Shown here: piece after piece, positions 15,134-15,134 of the stretch
Numbering within the stretch: position 1 is the stretch's first letter
Layout: each line of letters begins with the position of its first letter
DNA from: Pseudomonadota bacterium
GTDB lineage: Bacteria > Desulfobacterota > Desulfobulbia > Desulfobulbales > JAGXFP01
Direction of reading: 5' to 3'
Length of the DNA: 15,134 nt
Assembly: GCA_030673265.1 (NCBI GenBank)
Contig: DAOVJK010000034.1
Location: 1 to 15,134, forward strand
The notes under the pieces: generated by a model
What the model saw: only the letters and a program-made list of their open reading frames with translations
What the model was told of the DNA's origin: nothing
Databases searched by the model: none
Translations under genes and position numbers: made by a program

Positions 15134-15134
15134 T

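Larger units (their letters stand above)
14688..15134. other. Right-hand region without a confident gene
   Basis: No ordinary gene or terminator was recognised. It holds two short minus-strand open frames described separately (14812-14937 and 14999-15133). A plus-strand ATG at 14708 reads 28 codons with no ribosome site and no recognisable product. Near-direct repeats GAACGATTC and GAACGGTTC lie near 15064-15087. Confidence 0.5.

Overview
The window reads as a chromosomal segment of a Gram-negative bacterium, most likely a member of the Desulfobacterota (the former Deltaproteobacteria). This is an inference from protein character and gene mix: rplM-rpsI followed by argC, a stand-alone hisB beside an exported TolB/CsgG-like protein, a short TtcA-type thiolase, and several signal-peptide proteins with an RND pump, which imply an outer membrane. 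Codon use is moderately GC-rich in nearly all genes. No transposase, integrase, phage gene or CRISPR array was seen.

Left part (1-4875), all on the minus strand. Reading in the transcribed direction: a tRNA-Gly(GCC) with a strong sigma70-type promoter and its own terminator; rplM and rpsI (ribosomal proteins L13 and S9), closed by a very strong terminator; argC (arginine synthesis), which overlaps the end of its control region with truA (tRNA pseudouridine synthase) only 3 bases behind it; and a class I aspartate-type aminotransferase with a probable terminator behind it. This is a translation and amino-acid housekeeping block.

Middle part (4876-6836), plus strand: hisB (histidine synthesis), a small exported protein of unknown function, and a TtcA-type tRNA thiolase with an iron-sulfur cysteine triad. 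The three are closely spaced and probably co-transcribed. An alpha/beta hydrolase on the minus strand ends 3 bases from the thiolase. It is divergent from an msrAB-yceI pair (7853-9526): an exported fused methionine sulfoxide reductase and an exported YceI lipid-binding-like protein, which together suggest an envelope redox-repair function. The 170-base divergent control region holds a perfect 16-base AT palindrome.

Right part (9622-15134): a minus-strand YkgJ-type cysteine-cluster protein, then a plus-strand RND efflux pair (periplasmic adaptor and inner-membrane permease, 8 bases apart) without an outer-membrane channel gene in view. The last 447 bases hold no ordinary gene. They contain a possible 41-codon minus-strand membrane-segment ORF with AT-rich codons and a short open frame running off the window end, perhaps remnants or the edge of a different region.

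I did not find a convincing undescribed multi-gene system. The best leads are the exported protein at 5505-6086, the three-cysteine MsrAB, the control elements around rplM and argC, and the small membrane ORF at the right edge.
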